A stretch of DNA of 64,000 nt from Bacteroidales bacterium (GTDB lineage: Bacteria > Bacteroidota > Bacteroidia > Bacteroidales > M50B96), in assembly GCA_021740905.1 (NCBI GenBank), contig JAIOYV010000001.1, forward strand, positions 62,001 to 126,000, in the 5' to 3' direction. Both the position numbers and the translations under genes were made by a program. The notes under the pieces were generated by a model. It ran no database searches. It saw only the letters and a program-made list of their open reading frames with translations, and was not told the origin of the DNA. Shown piece after piece: positions 37,401 to 46,045 of this stretch (positions within the stretch are counted from its first letter, which is position 1; the number at the start of each line of letters is the position of its first letter).

Positions 37401-40400
37401 ATTTACTTCCTTTGTTGTTTTGGCAACCGTGTTTGTTGGATCAACTGGATCGATTGCAAGTTCCGATGCCATTCCCCCCCATACTTCGAATGTATAATCT
37501 GTGGTGCTTGATTCAAAATCAATTGGAAGATCAATTGGATCTAATACGAAAGGTACAAACATTACATCGTCCCAATAATACATAGCTCCAGTGCCTGTAT
37601 TTCCAAAGTCGAAGAAAATGCTGGCCATGTCGTAAGTATTGGCTGTGTTAATAGCTGGGTTCCCCGTCGCATAATCAAACTCGAGGGTTTCCCAGGCATT
37701 GGCCACTGTGGTAGTAGCAAATGCTTCGCTGAATATACCACTATTCGTATGATCTTCAACTTTCAATAAAACACTGACACCTGTAGCCGGAGAATATACT
37801 TTAACACTCATTTTAGTGTCTAAAGTTGTAAACGGAATCGCTGTTGCAAACCCACTTGAAGTGCTCATTGTGGTACCTGCCCAGGTTTGAGCACCCACAC
37901 CTTTTGTGGTAATAGCCACATTATTTGTTGCAGCTACCGGGTCGCTTCCGAGAACCGTTGTGGTTCCACCAAAATCAGTAAGTGTATAATCTGTTGTTGC
38001 CGATTCGAAATCGATAGGCAAATCGATTTGATCCATAACAGCTGGGGCTAACTGAACATCATCAAAATAGAAAGTATCGGTTCCATTAGTGGCAAAATCG
38101 AAAAAGATAATCATATTGTTGTACACTCCCGAAGCGGTTCCTGCAAAATTAAAGGAGAGATTCTCCCATGTATTGGCTGTAGTTACAGTTTGTGAAACTT
38201 CTACCGGAGCCGCCCCATAAGAACTTTCCAGTTTTAATAAAACGGTACAAGTTATCGGTGAATAGATCTTCAGATCAATCCCCTGGTAGGTTGTAAAATC
38301 GATTACATTATTGAGGTTGGAGTAAGTATTTGCCCATTGCTCGCCTCCGCGCGCCCAGCAACCTACGCTATCGCTCACATTTATTCCTGAAGCATCTGGA
38401 TTGGCAACCTTTAGGACTGTATTTGGCCATCCAGAGAATACCTCATTTTCGTTGGTATCGAAATCGGTGAAGATGGTGTAACTTGGCGTTACGACAGAGG
38501 TTGTATCAAATTCAACATCATCCCAATAATAAACCTCACCGTTGCCAGAAGTGCCAAAATTGAAAAAGATGATGGCCTTATCGTACGTATTTGTTAGGTT
38601 GAAAGAACCAGCTGTAGGAGCACTAAAATCGAATGTCAAGGTTTCCCAGGCATTGGCAACAGTTGTAGTGTCTTGTGTCTCGACATTAATACCCGAGTTG
38701 TTTTTATCTTCAAGCTTAAACAATACAGGTGTTCCTATTGCAGGTGAATAAACCTTTACCATCATTTTTGTTTGAGTGGCGGTAAAAGGAACTGCATTAA
38801 GAAACCCTTGTTCTGGAGACCCGGGTGTTGCTAAAGTAGTTCCAGCCCATGTCTCAGAGGCAACTCCTTTTGTAGTTTGAACAACTTGATTTGTTCCACC
38901 GGCAGGATCGGTTACTATAAGTGAAGTCGTTCCCCCAAAGTCGATGAATGAATAATTTACCGTAGTATCATCAAAGTTAACGGGTAAGTCCATTTGTGTT
39001 AATGGGGGTGGCGGTGGTACTATGGTTCCACAACTTGCTGCAAAAGGAACCACAATATCCGTTTGGCTTAACTGCCAGTTTCCACCAAAGGAGACCTTGC
39101 TCCATAAAACATTCAAGGTAACATCGGTGGGTGGTGTAACCCATGTCAGTGTCCTGGAAATTTTACCGGATACCGATGTGTTCTCGGCCGAAATAGCGGC
39201 ACCACTACCATTATTAACGATTAATAAATCCACAGGATCGGAATCAGCTGATTCAATTTCAACCATCATAGAAGTTGCATCAACATTTGTGATAGTTAAA
39301 TTGATGGCCGAAGCTACTTCTGCGGGAATATTAAAATGTGTAGTATAGGTTACACAATAATCCGATACGCTGTCTACAGGAAGCACTATGGTTGAATCAG
39401 GGGGTAGAAATTGAACATCGTCCCAATAGTAAGTTTTTGCTCCGGCAGTGGCACCATCGGTTCCAAAGTTAAAAAAGATGGATGCTTTGTTGTAGGTGTT
39501 GGCCAGGTTTAGGACAGGTGCAGAAACTGGAATACTAAAATCGAATACCAAAGTGTCCCACGCATTGGCCATTGTGGTTGTGTCTTCACTTTCGACATAT
39601 ATGCCTCCATTGGCAGCATCCTCTACCTTTAAACGAACAGGGATTCCTGCATCGGGGGAATAAACCATCACCTGCATCTTGGAAGCATTCGCAGCGAATG
39701 GGATCGCATTGGCAAAACCAGAAGGAGTACTCATGGTTGTACCTGCCCAGACTTGGGCTGTTGCATCTTTGGTAGAAATAGCTACCGTATTACTTGCATT
39801 GGCAGGGTCAGCTCCTAAAATAGTTGTGTTGCCTCCAAAGTCTGTCACTGTGTAATTAACAGTTGCCGATTCGAAATCGATAGGCAAGTCGATCTGTGAA
39901 AGCGTAATCACTGGTTCTACCAATTCCAAATCATCGAAATAAAAAGTATCGGTACCAAAAGTGGCAAAATCAAAGAAAATGATGATCTTATCGTAAACAC
40001 CTGTTGTGGCAAACGAAAAGTCAAAGGTCAATTGTTCCCATGCATTTGCTGCTACATTCTTAGTCACTTCAACAGGCAATGCTCCTCCTGAATCTTCAAG
40101 TTTAAATAAAACGGCACAGGCTATCGGCGAATATACCTTCAACTCGAAAACGGAATTCACCGAAAAATCAAGATCAGTTGCCAGGTTCGAATAACAATGC
40201 GCCCATTGTTCTCCCCCTCGGGCCCACATTCCCACGCTGTCGCTGGTATTAATACCCGATTGCGATGGATTAATTACCTGGGTTGGAAAATTTGGCCAAC
40301 CCTCGAAGGTAGCTGTTTCAACTCCCTCGAAATTGGTAAACACCTGAGACGAGAGCCATCCCATACTTGCTACCAAAATCATCATTGTAAAAATCGCTCT

Positions 40401-40406
40401 TTTCAT
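34446..40406 (-). CDS. Giant T9SS surface protein, three A-B-B module triads
   Basis: 1986 aa. Signal peptide (about 1-21). Modules: A1 23-163, B1 166-334, a unique domain 335-465 (CVTYTTHFNIPAEVAS...), B2 468-633, A2 644-787, B3 790-951, B4 955-1116, A3 1124-1270, B5 1275-1437, B6 1440-1604. Then two tandem copies of a unit with GNGxVYWPxxxLNAIG (about 1611-1685 and 1700-1765), a region (about 1780-1895) containing GDEIAVFTQTGSLVGAGTY, and a type-A sorting domain (1904-1986). The A-B-B order is the same as in the 592-aa neighbour. Modules of the same type are highly similar, e.g. B3 and B5. Likely a cell-surface glucan-binding protein or adhesin; no catalytic domain seen. Confidence 0.75.
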   Translation of the reverse strand: MKRAIFTMMILVASMGWLSSQVFTNFEGVETATFEGWPNFPTQVINPSQSGINTSDSVGMWARGGEQWAHCYSNLATDLDFSVNSVFELKVYSPIACAVLFKLEDSGGALPVEVTKNVAANAWEQLTFDFSFATTGVYDKIIIFFDFATFGTDTFYFDDLELVEPVITLSQIDLPIDFESATVNYTVTDFGGNTTILGADPANASNTVAISTKDATAQVWAGTTMSTPSGFANAIPFAANASKMQVMVYSPDAGIPVRLKVEDAANGGIYVESEDTTTMANAWDTLVFDFSIPVSAPVLNLANTYNKASIFFNFGTDGATAGAKTYYWDDVQFLPPDSTIVLPVDSVSDYCVTYTTHFNIPAEVASAINLTITNVDATSMMVEIESADSDPVDLLIVNNGSGAAISAENTSVSGKISRTLTWVTPPTDVTLNVLWSKVSFGGNWQLSQTDIVVPFAASCGTIVPPPPPLTQMDLPVNFDDTTVNYSFIDFGGTTSLIVTDPAGGTNQVVQTTKGVASETWAGTTLATPGSPEQGFLNAVPFTATQTKMMVKVYSPAIGTPVLFKLEDKNNSGINVETQDTTTVANAWETLTFDFSAPTAGSFNLTNTYDKAIIFFNFGTSGNGEVYYWDDVEFDTTSVVTPSYTIFTDFDTNENEVFSGWPNTVLKVANPDASGINVSDSVGCWARGGEQWANTYSNLNNVIDFTTYQGIDLKIYSPITCTVLLKLESSYGAAPVEVSQTVTTANTWENLSFNFAGTASGVYNNMIIFFDFATNGTDTFYFDDVQLAPAVMDQIDLPIDFESATTDYTLTDFGGTTTVLGSDPVAATNNVAITTKGVGAQTWAGTTMSTSSGFATAIPFTTLDTKMSVKVYSPATGVSVLLKVEDHTNSGIFSEAFATTTVANAWETLEFDYATGNPAINTANTYDMASIFFDFGNTGTGAMYYWDDVMFVPFVLDPIDLPIDFESSTTDYTFEVWGGMASELAIDPVDPTNTVAKTTKEVNAQTWAGTAAVGNANGLANAIPFDALHTKMAVRVYSPAAGTPVLCKVENKSNGAISCEVTDTTTVANAWETLVFDLSNGTPALNLANTYDKVGLFFGFGNVGAGEVYYWDDVTFIDTPIVAPNYIIINDFDDNENVPFEGWPNWPGKVVNPDPTGMNTTDTCAAFQRTGETWAHAAGLPATALDFSQYNTITMKVWSPITCDVLMKLEDMSGATAFTEVLASVTTANEWVELSYNFTGAASNVYNKIVIFFDFASNNDTLFYFDEVMQVEGQIVYSQIDLPVDFEGAYVDYTLTDFGGAATVLGTDPVVGTNNVAVTTKTAGAQTWAGTTMSTPAGFATAIPFTAMDTKMSVKVYSPAAGVSVLLKVEDHTNSAIFSEAFATTTVANAWETLVFDYASGNPAINLVNTYDMASIFFDFGNAGSGAMYYWDDVMFVPFVWDEIDLPVDFESATTDYTFEVWGGTYSELAVDPVDPSNTVGKTTKTVNAEVWAGTAPIGIANGLANAIPFTSSLTKMKMRVYSPAAGIPILFKVEDKSDGSHSCETLGATTVANAWETIEFDLSNEQPSTPALNLSWTYNKVAIFFGFGNMGAGEIFYWDDIEFIDVSVDVQTLNIVYGWSMFSTYIDPYEASLDSIFSSIVNEVQIVKDGNGVVYWPSFNLNAIGDLTIGMGYQIKVTSAQTLDIVGTAVVPENTILTIQQGWGMIGYLRQSPADIQALFSSFSEVIIMKNGNGTVYWPLWGLNAIGNMMPGEGYQIKTSAQFTYSFPANAPASKGYSVMNSSFHFPSATNTGNNHILAIPVVAWESNPAVGDEIAVFTQTGSLVGAGTYEGGNFVVTLWGNDDLTPEVDGLMSGEAFQVQLWNKASGLSNPVTIESWQQGSDSYEVNGISVAEKVSFISSDLAVECYPNPATDNCTISFSISNGDYVEVAVYNSLGAKLDVLQKGNLSSGTYRFDVDLVSLPAGSYFCRVQSGNNIQTKAFQVIK

Positions 40407-40457
40407 AATAAATTGTTTAGTAAATAAATTGTCTATTAATCTTCATTATATCTCGTT

Positions 40458-42236
40458 TTATCTTGTGCTTTTTATCACTTTATATCTTGATACTTCATTT
40501 CCTGAATGTATCTCAACTATGTAAACTCCGGGTGAAAGATGTCCCAGGCTCATCTTCCCAAAGTTTGAAACATTGTTGAACACCTGGATTTTGCTTCCAT
40601 TCAAATTGAAAATATTCACTTGCACCAGATTTGAAATTTCCTGGGTCGCGATTGTCAGTTCATCTACAAAAGGATTGGGAAATATTTCGACAGTATGTCC
40701 ATTTTCGGTTTCATTGATAGTGGTGACTAAGGAATGTACCATTTCGATGGGCTGTATCCAAAATGTTCCGGTATTAGCTGTAACAAAATTTCCGTAATTG
40801 ATATAAATTCTTATTTCTGAAATTTGATCGATCAGAAAAGCCCCGACAGGCGTATCTCCAAAATTGTGGTAATAGGTATGGTAGTTCCCATCACTATTAA
40901 TAGCTTCGAGAATGAAAAAGTTGCCCTGATTGCTTGCTCCGTTCACATCGTAGAGGTCTACCCGCAAATTTGCCGGCGCATTGCCATTCTCCGTTTTTAG
41001 CCTGAGCTTCATCTTGGGAGTGGCCCAAAAATTTACGGGCGAGTCAAATTCATAATAAATGTAGGCATGGTTTGGGGGGACCGAAATGGAATAATCCACT
41101 GCCAATTCGTTGGTGCCAGTTAATGTGACAGAATTGCCAGAAGTTTGATGCACCTGCCAAATAAGCTGGTTTTGCAAATCTATATGGGGAACATTGAAAA
41201 CGCTGTTGCTCAATGCTGACACGTAAAAGGGATCGGAGATCTTTACAAGTGTACCACCAGAGGCTGTTACTGTTATCGAATCGCTGGTAGAACCCCAAAT
41301 TGCCGTCATTGTGCAACTATTGGCTCCACTAATAATTACAGCATCGGTTGGCAGGTCCCAGAGATAGGTGAGTTCGGGGAAATACAAACTCGAGTAAGTT
41401 ACCGTGTCGCCTTGTACAACTACTGAAGGTCCGTCAATTTCAGGTTGTGGAAAATCGTCCTGATACACCCGGACATAATCTATTTTCATGGTCTGTGGAA
41501 AAACAGTAGAGGCATTCGGATAACCTGGCCAATTGCCTCCCACAGCCAGGTTTAGGATGATGAAGAAATCGTTGTGAAATTCGCTCAGGCCAGAAGGTGT
41601 AATATCAGCTGTGTAATAAAGGATGCCATCCATATAGGCACGGATTTCCTGGTTGTCCCATTCGGCAGAAAATACATGGTAAGCGTTGGCAAAAATCCCT
41701 ACTGGTAGCGTATAGCTGTCGCCATAACTGGCATGGTTGCCGTTGTTGTCCCAATGGATGGTAGAATGACAGACATTGTCGTTGCCAGCCCCACCTATCA
41801 TTTCCATTATATCAATTTCGCCACAGCCCGGCCATCCTGTTGAATTGAAATTTTCGCCCAGCATCCAAAAGGCTGGCCATATACCCTGTCCATAAGGCAA
41901 TAGAATACGGGCTTCTATTTTTCCATATTGAAATTCAAATTTGTCCTGGGTGGTAATTCGTGCCGAAGTGTATGGGTTGCTGCCAATGGTTTGTTGTTTG
42001 GCAGTGATGGTAAGTACCCCGTTGGCAACCTCGGCATTCGCAAGGTTGTTGGTGTAATATTGCGATTCATTGTTACCCCAGCCACTACCGCCAATCTCCA
42101 TATTCCATTTGGCAGGATCGGGTAGCCCGTTGTAATTGAACTCATCGGCCCAAATCGTAAACTGATTCTGCGCACTGGCCGAAAAAATACTGATCAACAA
42201 TAAAAAAATAAGATGTGTAATATTCCTTCTAGTCAT
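40458..42236 (-). CDS. GH16 endo-beta-1,3-glucanase (laminarinase-like), T9SS-secreted
   Basis: 592 aa: signal peptide (1-22), GH16 catalytic domain (about 25-260) with nucleophile and acid/base in GEIDIMEM (E140, D142, E145), a PKD/Ig-like domain (about 265-345), a beta-sandwich domain resembling a CBM (about 350-500) and a T9SS sorting domain (about 510-592; VEIFPNPFVDELTI). The EIDIMEM form with the extra Met is typical of laminarinases. It should act outside the cell on beta-1,3-glucan. The start overlaps the upstream MFS gene by 8 nt. Confidence 0.9.
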   Translation of the reverse strand: MTRRNITHLIFLLLISIFSASAQNQFTIWADEFNYNGLPDPAKWNMEIGGSGWGNNESQYYTNNLANAEVANGVLTITAKQQTIGSNPYTSARITTQDKFEFQYGKIEARILLPYGQGIWPAFWMLGENFNSTGWPGCGEIDIMEMIGGAGNDNVCHSTIHWDNNGNHASYGDSYTLPVGIFANAYHVFSAEWDNQEIRAYMDGILYYTADITPSGLSEFHNDFFIILNLAVGGNWPGYPNASTVFPQTMKIDYVRVYQDDFPQPEIDGPSVVVQGDTVTYSSLYFPELTYLWDLPTDAVIISGANSCTMTAIWGSTSDSITVTASGGTLVKISDPFYVSALSNSVFNVPHIDLQNQLIWQVHQTSGNSVTLTGTNELAVDYSISVPPNHAYIYYEFDSPVNFWATPKMKLRLKTENGNAPANLRVDLYDVNGASNQGNFFILEAINSDGNYHTYYHNFGDTPVGAFLIDQISEIRIYINYGNFVTANTGTFWIQPIEMVHSLVTTINETENGHTVEIFPNPFVDELTIATQEISNLVQVNIFNLNGSKIQVFNNVSNFGKMSLGHLSPGVYIVEIHSGNEVSRYKVIKSTR

Positions 42237-43941
42237 TGGTAGTCTCCTCTTTTGATCGTCTACGGTCCAATTCTGTTTGCATCACCAGGCAAGTTTTGTG
42301 GTCGATGGTGTAGAAAAACAGAAGGATTGCACACGATGCGTATAAAAAGCCAGGTATCACTGAAACCATTAATTTTATGCCCATGATGGCCGTTTCGCTT
42401 TGTACTATATTGGGTTCGAATTTGAACAGGAAGAGCAACCAGCCAGCCAATGCACCGCCAATTCCCCAACCTGCTTTCTGGGCAAAGGTTGCTGCCGAAA
42501 ATACCAGGCCAGTTGATCGGCGGCCTGTTTTCCATTCCGAATAATCAGCCGTATCAGCCAACATGGTCCATAAAAGGACAACTGCCGGGGCATAAGACAT
42601 TTTAGCCAGGATGTTGAAAATGTATATCAGGGTGTAATCGCCTTTTCCAGGTATGTACAATAGGGCAAAAAAGATACCCGACAAAATGGTACTCGCCATA
42701 AACACATTCCGGTTGCCAAAGCGTTTGGCCAATGGCTTGGCGGCTGGAAGGGCCACAATCAAAGCAATGCTACTTACGATATTGAATAACTGAACGTTTT
42801 CTTCAGTCCCAATATAGTATTTGAAATAGTAGGCAATCGACAAATTCTGCAAGGCAAACATGATAAACGAAATAATGCCAACCAGTGCCAGGATAATCCA
42901 TGGCTTGTTGGTCATTAAATTCTTAAAATCTTCCTTGATCGAATTCTGCTGGGCTTTTGGCGGATGGACACGCTCTTTGGTTGTAAAGAAAGTGATCAGG
43001 AAGAAAATAACACTGAGGATGCCTAAAACCACCAAAGTGTATTTATACCCTTTTGCCTTGTCTACAGTGTTGTCATTTGCCCGTACATTGATGTAGGTTT
43101 CCGTCGCGCCTTGTTTTATATAATGCACATCTTCGTTTGCATCGGGATAAGGTATCATTCGCGACACTTTTGCCTTGGCCATAATCTGAGCTGAATCGAA
43201 GGCTGCAATTTGATGAAGTGAATCGCCCCTCGTCCCATTGGCAGGCTCAACAACCACATACACGGTGCCTGTGGCCGATTTCGATTTCTTATCTTCGATG
43301 GAATATACCAGGGTGTCGATCCCCACAAAACCGGGATTCGGATTGTACTTGATACTGTCGTTATCTACCACCAGGGCAGTACCCCCTTTGAAGTTTTCTG
43401 AGACTATTTTCGTGGTGAAATCGCCTTTTCCAAAAAACAGGGCCATGGATAGCGCAAAACCGGTTACTATTAATTGACCTGAAAAGGCACTGACAAAACG
43501 ATAGGTGTTGATCCCGGCTCTTTCGTTTGAGTCGGAAGTCATTACGGCCATTAATGAGGAATAGGGTAGATTTATGGCGGTGTAGGCTGTCATTAAAAGA
43601 AAATAGGTTGTGGCGGCCCAAAGCACTTTCCCAGTTTGACCCAGGTCGGGAGTGGTGAAAGTGAGTACCGCTAAAATGGCATAGGGAAAGGCTGTAAATA
43701 AAATAAATGGCCGGAATTTACCCCAGCGGGATGTTGTCCTATCGGAGATAATCCCCATCAGGGGGTCGGTCACCATGTCCCATATCCGGGCAATCAGCAT
43801 GATGGTCCCGGCAGCCGCCGCCGAAATCCCGAAGGTGTCGGTATAAAAAATGAGGATCCAGAAACCAACCATATCCCAAACAAAGTGAGATGCGGTGTCG
43901 CCTAAGCCGTATCCAATTTTCTCTTTTATTGATAGTTTCAT
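42229..43941 (-). CDS. MFS sugar:cation symporter (GPH type) with periplasmic Ig/cadherin-like insert
   Basis: 570 aa, about 120 longer than usual for MelB-like GPH transporters. N-terminal TM block 1-172 (KIGYGLGDTASHFVWDM; DPLMGIISDRTTSRWGKFRPF; INLPYSSLMAVMTSDSNERA) is normal. Between TM5 and TM6, in a loop that should face the periplasm, residues about 174-297 are extra. They include IKYNPNPGFVGIDTLVYSIEDK and TGTVYVVVEP, the signature of bacterial Ig/cadherin-like modules normally seen in adhesins. TM6-TM12 resume at about 300. Probably imports glucose or laminari-oligosaccharides. Gene context: directly before the GH16 gene (8-nt overlap). Confidence 0.88.
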   Translation of the reverse strand: MKLSIKEKIGYGLGDTASHFVWDMVGFWILIFYTDTFGISAAAAGTIMLIARIWDMVTDPLMGIISDRTTSRWGKFRPFILFTAFPYAILAVLTFTTPDLGQTGKVLWAATTYFLLMTAYTAINLPYSSLMAVMTSDSNERAGINTYRFVSAFSGQLIVTGFALSMALFFGKGDFTTKIVSENFKGGTALVVDNDSIKYNPNPGFVGIDTLVYSIEDKKSKSATGTVYVVVEPANGTRGDSLHQIAAFDSAQIMAKAKVSRMIPYPDANEDVHYIKQGATETYINVRANDNTVDKAKGYKYTLVVLGILSVIFFLITFFTTKERVHPPKAQQNSIKEDFKNLMTNKPWIILALVGIISFIMFALQNLSIAYYFKYYIGTEENVQLFNIVSSIALIVALPAAKPLAKRFGNRNVFMASTILSGIFFALLYIPGKGDYTLIYIFNILAKMSYAPAVVLLWTMLADTADYSEWKTGRRSTGLVFSAATFAQKAGWGIGGALAGWLLFLFKFEPNIVQSETAIMGIKLMVSVIPGFLYASCAILLFFYTIDHKTCLVMQTELDRRRSKEETTND

Positions 43942-44044
43942 GTATCTAAGTTTGTTAGTTGAATAATTTTACTAAACCAGAAATACGACAAGCTGTATTT
44001 CTACGATTGTCAATAACTTTGACTGATGTTATATCGGAGGATGT

Positions 44045-44138
44045 CCCCCGCTGGCGGGGGCTAGGGGGTGGAATTAAATGTGCGAACTCCCCCCTCTTAT
44101 TCTTCCCGACTGCATCGGGACAAGCTCCCCTAGGGGAG
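44045..44138. repeat. GC-rich palindrome cluster between transporter and GH17 genes
   Basis: CCCCCGCTGGCGGGGG (44045-44060), TCCCGACTGCATCGGGA (44104-44120), CTCCCCTAGGGGAG (44125-44138). The gap 43942-44219 contains no gene. It separates the MFS-GH16 pair from the upstream operon. Confidence 0.7.
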
Positions 44139-44219
44139 ACAGTGCTTCGTTGCAAACTTCTCATAAACTATTTACCTTATTCATTATAAAATCTTTTTTC
44201 TAGTTCCTTGAGATGATAC

Positions 44220-46028
44220 TTATTCTCGTGAGTAATATATATCCTTAATAAAAATCTTCTTCCCACCCAGGCTCGACTCCCCTCTCAGAAAAAGGAGACT
44301 GGTCACATCGGTTAAATCCGCACCCTTGTTCAGGATGGAAACGGGTATGCTATAATTTGTCCATTCTTCGTTGACAGCGAAGCTTTTGCCGGGGCTAAAT
44401 GTCACAAAATTGTTTACCTGGTTTCCTTTGTTCCACAATCCGGTTTGAAAGCCCAGGGAGAAATCAGAAGATATGTTTCCTTTGATTGCGAAATTTAATA
44501 ACCCGTTGGCAAATTCAGTCATGTTTTCACCTACTCCACTGGATGGTAATTCGAGGGCGCAACCCCACCAATCGTCTGTGCCGTTTGATATTTCGACAAT
44601 ACCCTCCACCGACATTTTTATGCTGCAAGTGCCTTCCCACGAATTTAGTATTATCCCTGCACTCGGGTAAGTGGCGTTATTGCTTTCGTCAGGGACAATC
44701 GTTTGGCACAACACAACATAAGTATCTTCTATTACTTTGTCCCCGGGTTGGCGATTGTTGTTTATCATTGAAATCTCCATTACCCCGGCAGCTTTCTTCG
44801 AGGGTGGGGACAGGACTTCAGCAAGCAAAGCTTCCGTATCCCCATTGTACGTTTTGGAAAGAGTTACGCCATTTCGGGTCAATCCTTCAAAGACACCATA
44901 ATCAAAGCTGTCCCACAAAGCGAATTTTACTTCCCCTTGAAGACTAATCAAGCCAAAATGGTTTTCCGAACCCAAAGGGTTGCCCTGGTCTTTCCAATGC
45001 TCATCAAAAGCCTCGAAATAAAAACAAGACATTCCCGCCTGGTTGGTCCAGTCGCGCATGTAGTCATAAAATAATTTTTGCTTGTACTCATCGGCGGCAT
45101 GGGAACCGTTTGCCCCATATAATGATGCATCGACCGATGCCCAGCCGGTTTCGCCAATGTGAATAGGTTTATTTGGCTCAACACTATGAATATAATCGGC
45201 AGCGCTTTGATATTGCGTTTTGGCATAGTCTATTGCCCTAATCATGGCTGCATCCACTTTTTCAATCGTGTTCAAACTGTCTTCTGCTTCAGGTACATTC
45301 CAGAAATCGGAGTTGTAGTGGCTTTCATGAAACGGATAGGTGTGTAGAGAAACATAGTCCACTGCTTTTATGAGGGCAGCCAGATCATCGGTCCGATAGG
45401 CATTATCGCCACCCCAAGCTGCAAAATTGTCTGAGCTGGTTATCCAAACATTTTCCGGCAACTTGTCTTTCGATTTCAAATCCTGCAAATATTCAACCCA
45501 TTTTAAAATGATTGCGGGAGAGACAAAATACCTGGTTGCCCAATGCACCATTGCTTCATTTCCTACGGCAATGATTTTTACAATATCGGGGTAAGCCATG
45601 GCCATTTCAACGGCAGCATTAATTTCTGCCGTGTTGTTTTCGACACTGCCAGCATTGTGGTTTGGGGTTTCAGTCCACGCCCCTTCACAGTCGATCCATA
45701 CTCCCAACATGACATACATTTCGAAATCGCGATCTTCTTCCTTCAACTCTTGAATGGCTTTCAGAAGATTTCCGGCCTGGGCAAATTGTTGAGAATTGTA
45801 GGTCCGCAAAAGCTTTACGCCCATAGCTTCCAGAATTTTCATGTCTTCTTTCAATTCCTCAACAGTGGGTACAACATCACGGGTCGTTCCCCGGTATCCT
45901 CCATACGAAAAAGCCAGATATTCAGGATTTCCGAGAATTTCCGCAGCCGTTTTGTCATTCGATGGCGAACATCCAACTATTAAAATAGAAAGAACGAATA
46001 AATATAAATACCAAAATTTTAGTTTCAT
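44220..46028 (-). CDS. GH17 beta-glucanase lipoprotein
   Basis: 602 aa. Lipobox ending at C20 (SILIVGC) predicts a lipid-anchored protein in the cell envelope. GH17 barrel about residues 35-400 with acid/base in AVGNEAMVHW (E158) and nucleophile in IGETGW (E293); VSLHTYPF is also family-typical. The C-terminal third (about 405-602) looks like an extra beta-sandwich, perhaps glycan binding. Last gene of the GH149-GH17-GH17-MFS-GH17 operon, 17 nt after the MFS gene. Confidence 0.88.
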   Translation of the reverse strand: MKLKFWYLYLFVLSILIVGCSPSNDKTAAEILGNPEYLAFSYGGYRGTTRDVVPTVEELKEDMKILEAMGVKLLRTYNSQQFAQAGNLLKAIQELKEEDRDFEMYVMLGVWIDCEGAWTETPNHNAGSVENNTAEINAAVEMAMAYPDIVKIIAVGNEAMVHWATRYFVSPAIILKWVEYLQDLKSKDKLPENVWITSSDNFAAWGGDNAYRTDDLAALIKAVDYVSLHTYPFHESHYNSDFWNVPEAEDSLNTIEKVDAAMIRAIDYAKTQYQSAADYIHSVEPNKPIHIGETGWASVDASLYGANGSHAADEYKQKLFYDYMRDWTNQAGMSCFYFEAFDEHWKDQGNPLGSENHFGLISLQGEVKFALWDSFDYGVFEGLTRNGVTLSKTYNGDTEALLAEVLSPPSKKAAGVMEISMINNNRQPGDKVIEDTYVVLCQTIVPDESNNATYPSAGIILNSWEGTCSIKMSVEGIVEISNGTDDWWGCALELPSSGVGENMTEFANGLLNFAIKGNISSDFSLGFQTGLWNKGNQVNNFVTFSPGKSFAVNEEWTNYSIPVSILNKGADLTDVTSLLFLRGESSLGGKKIFIKDIYYSRE

Positions 46029-46045
46029 TCCAATTCGGTTTTAGT

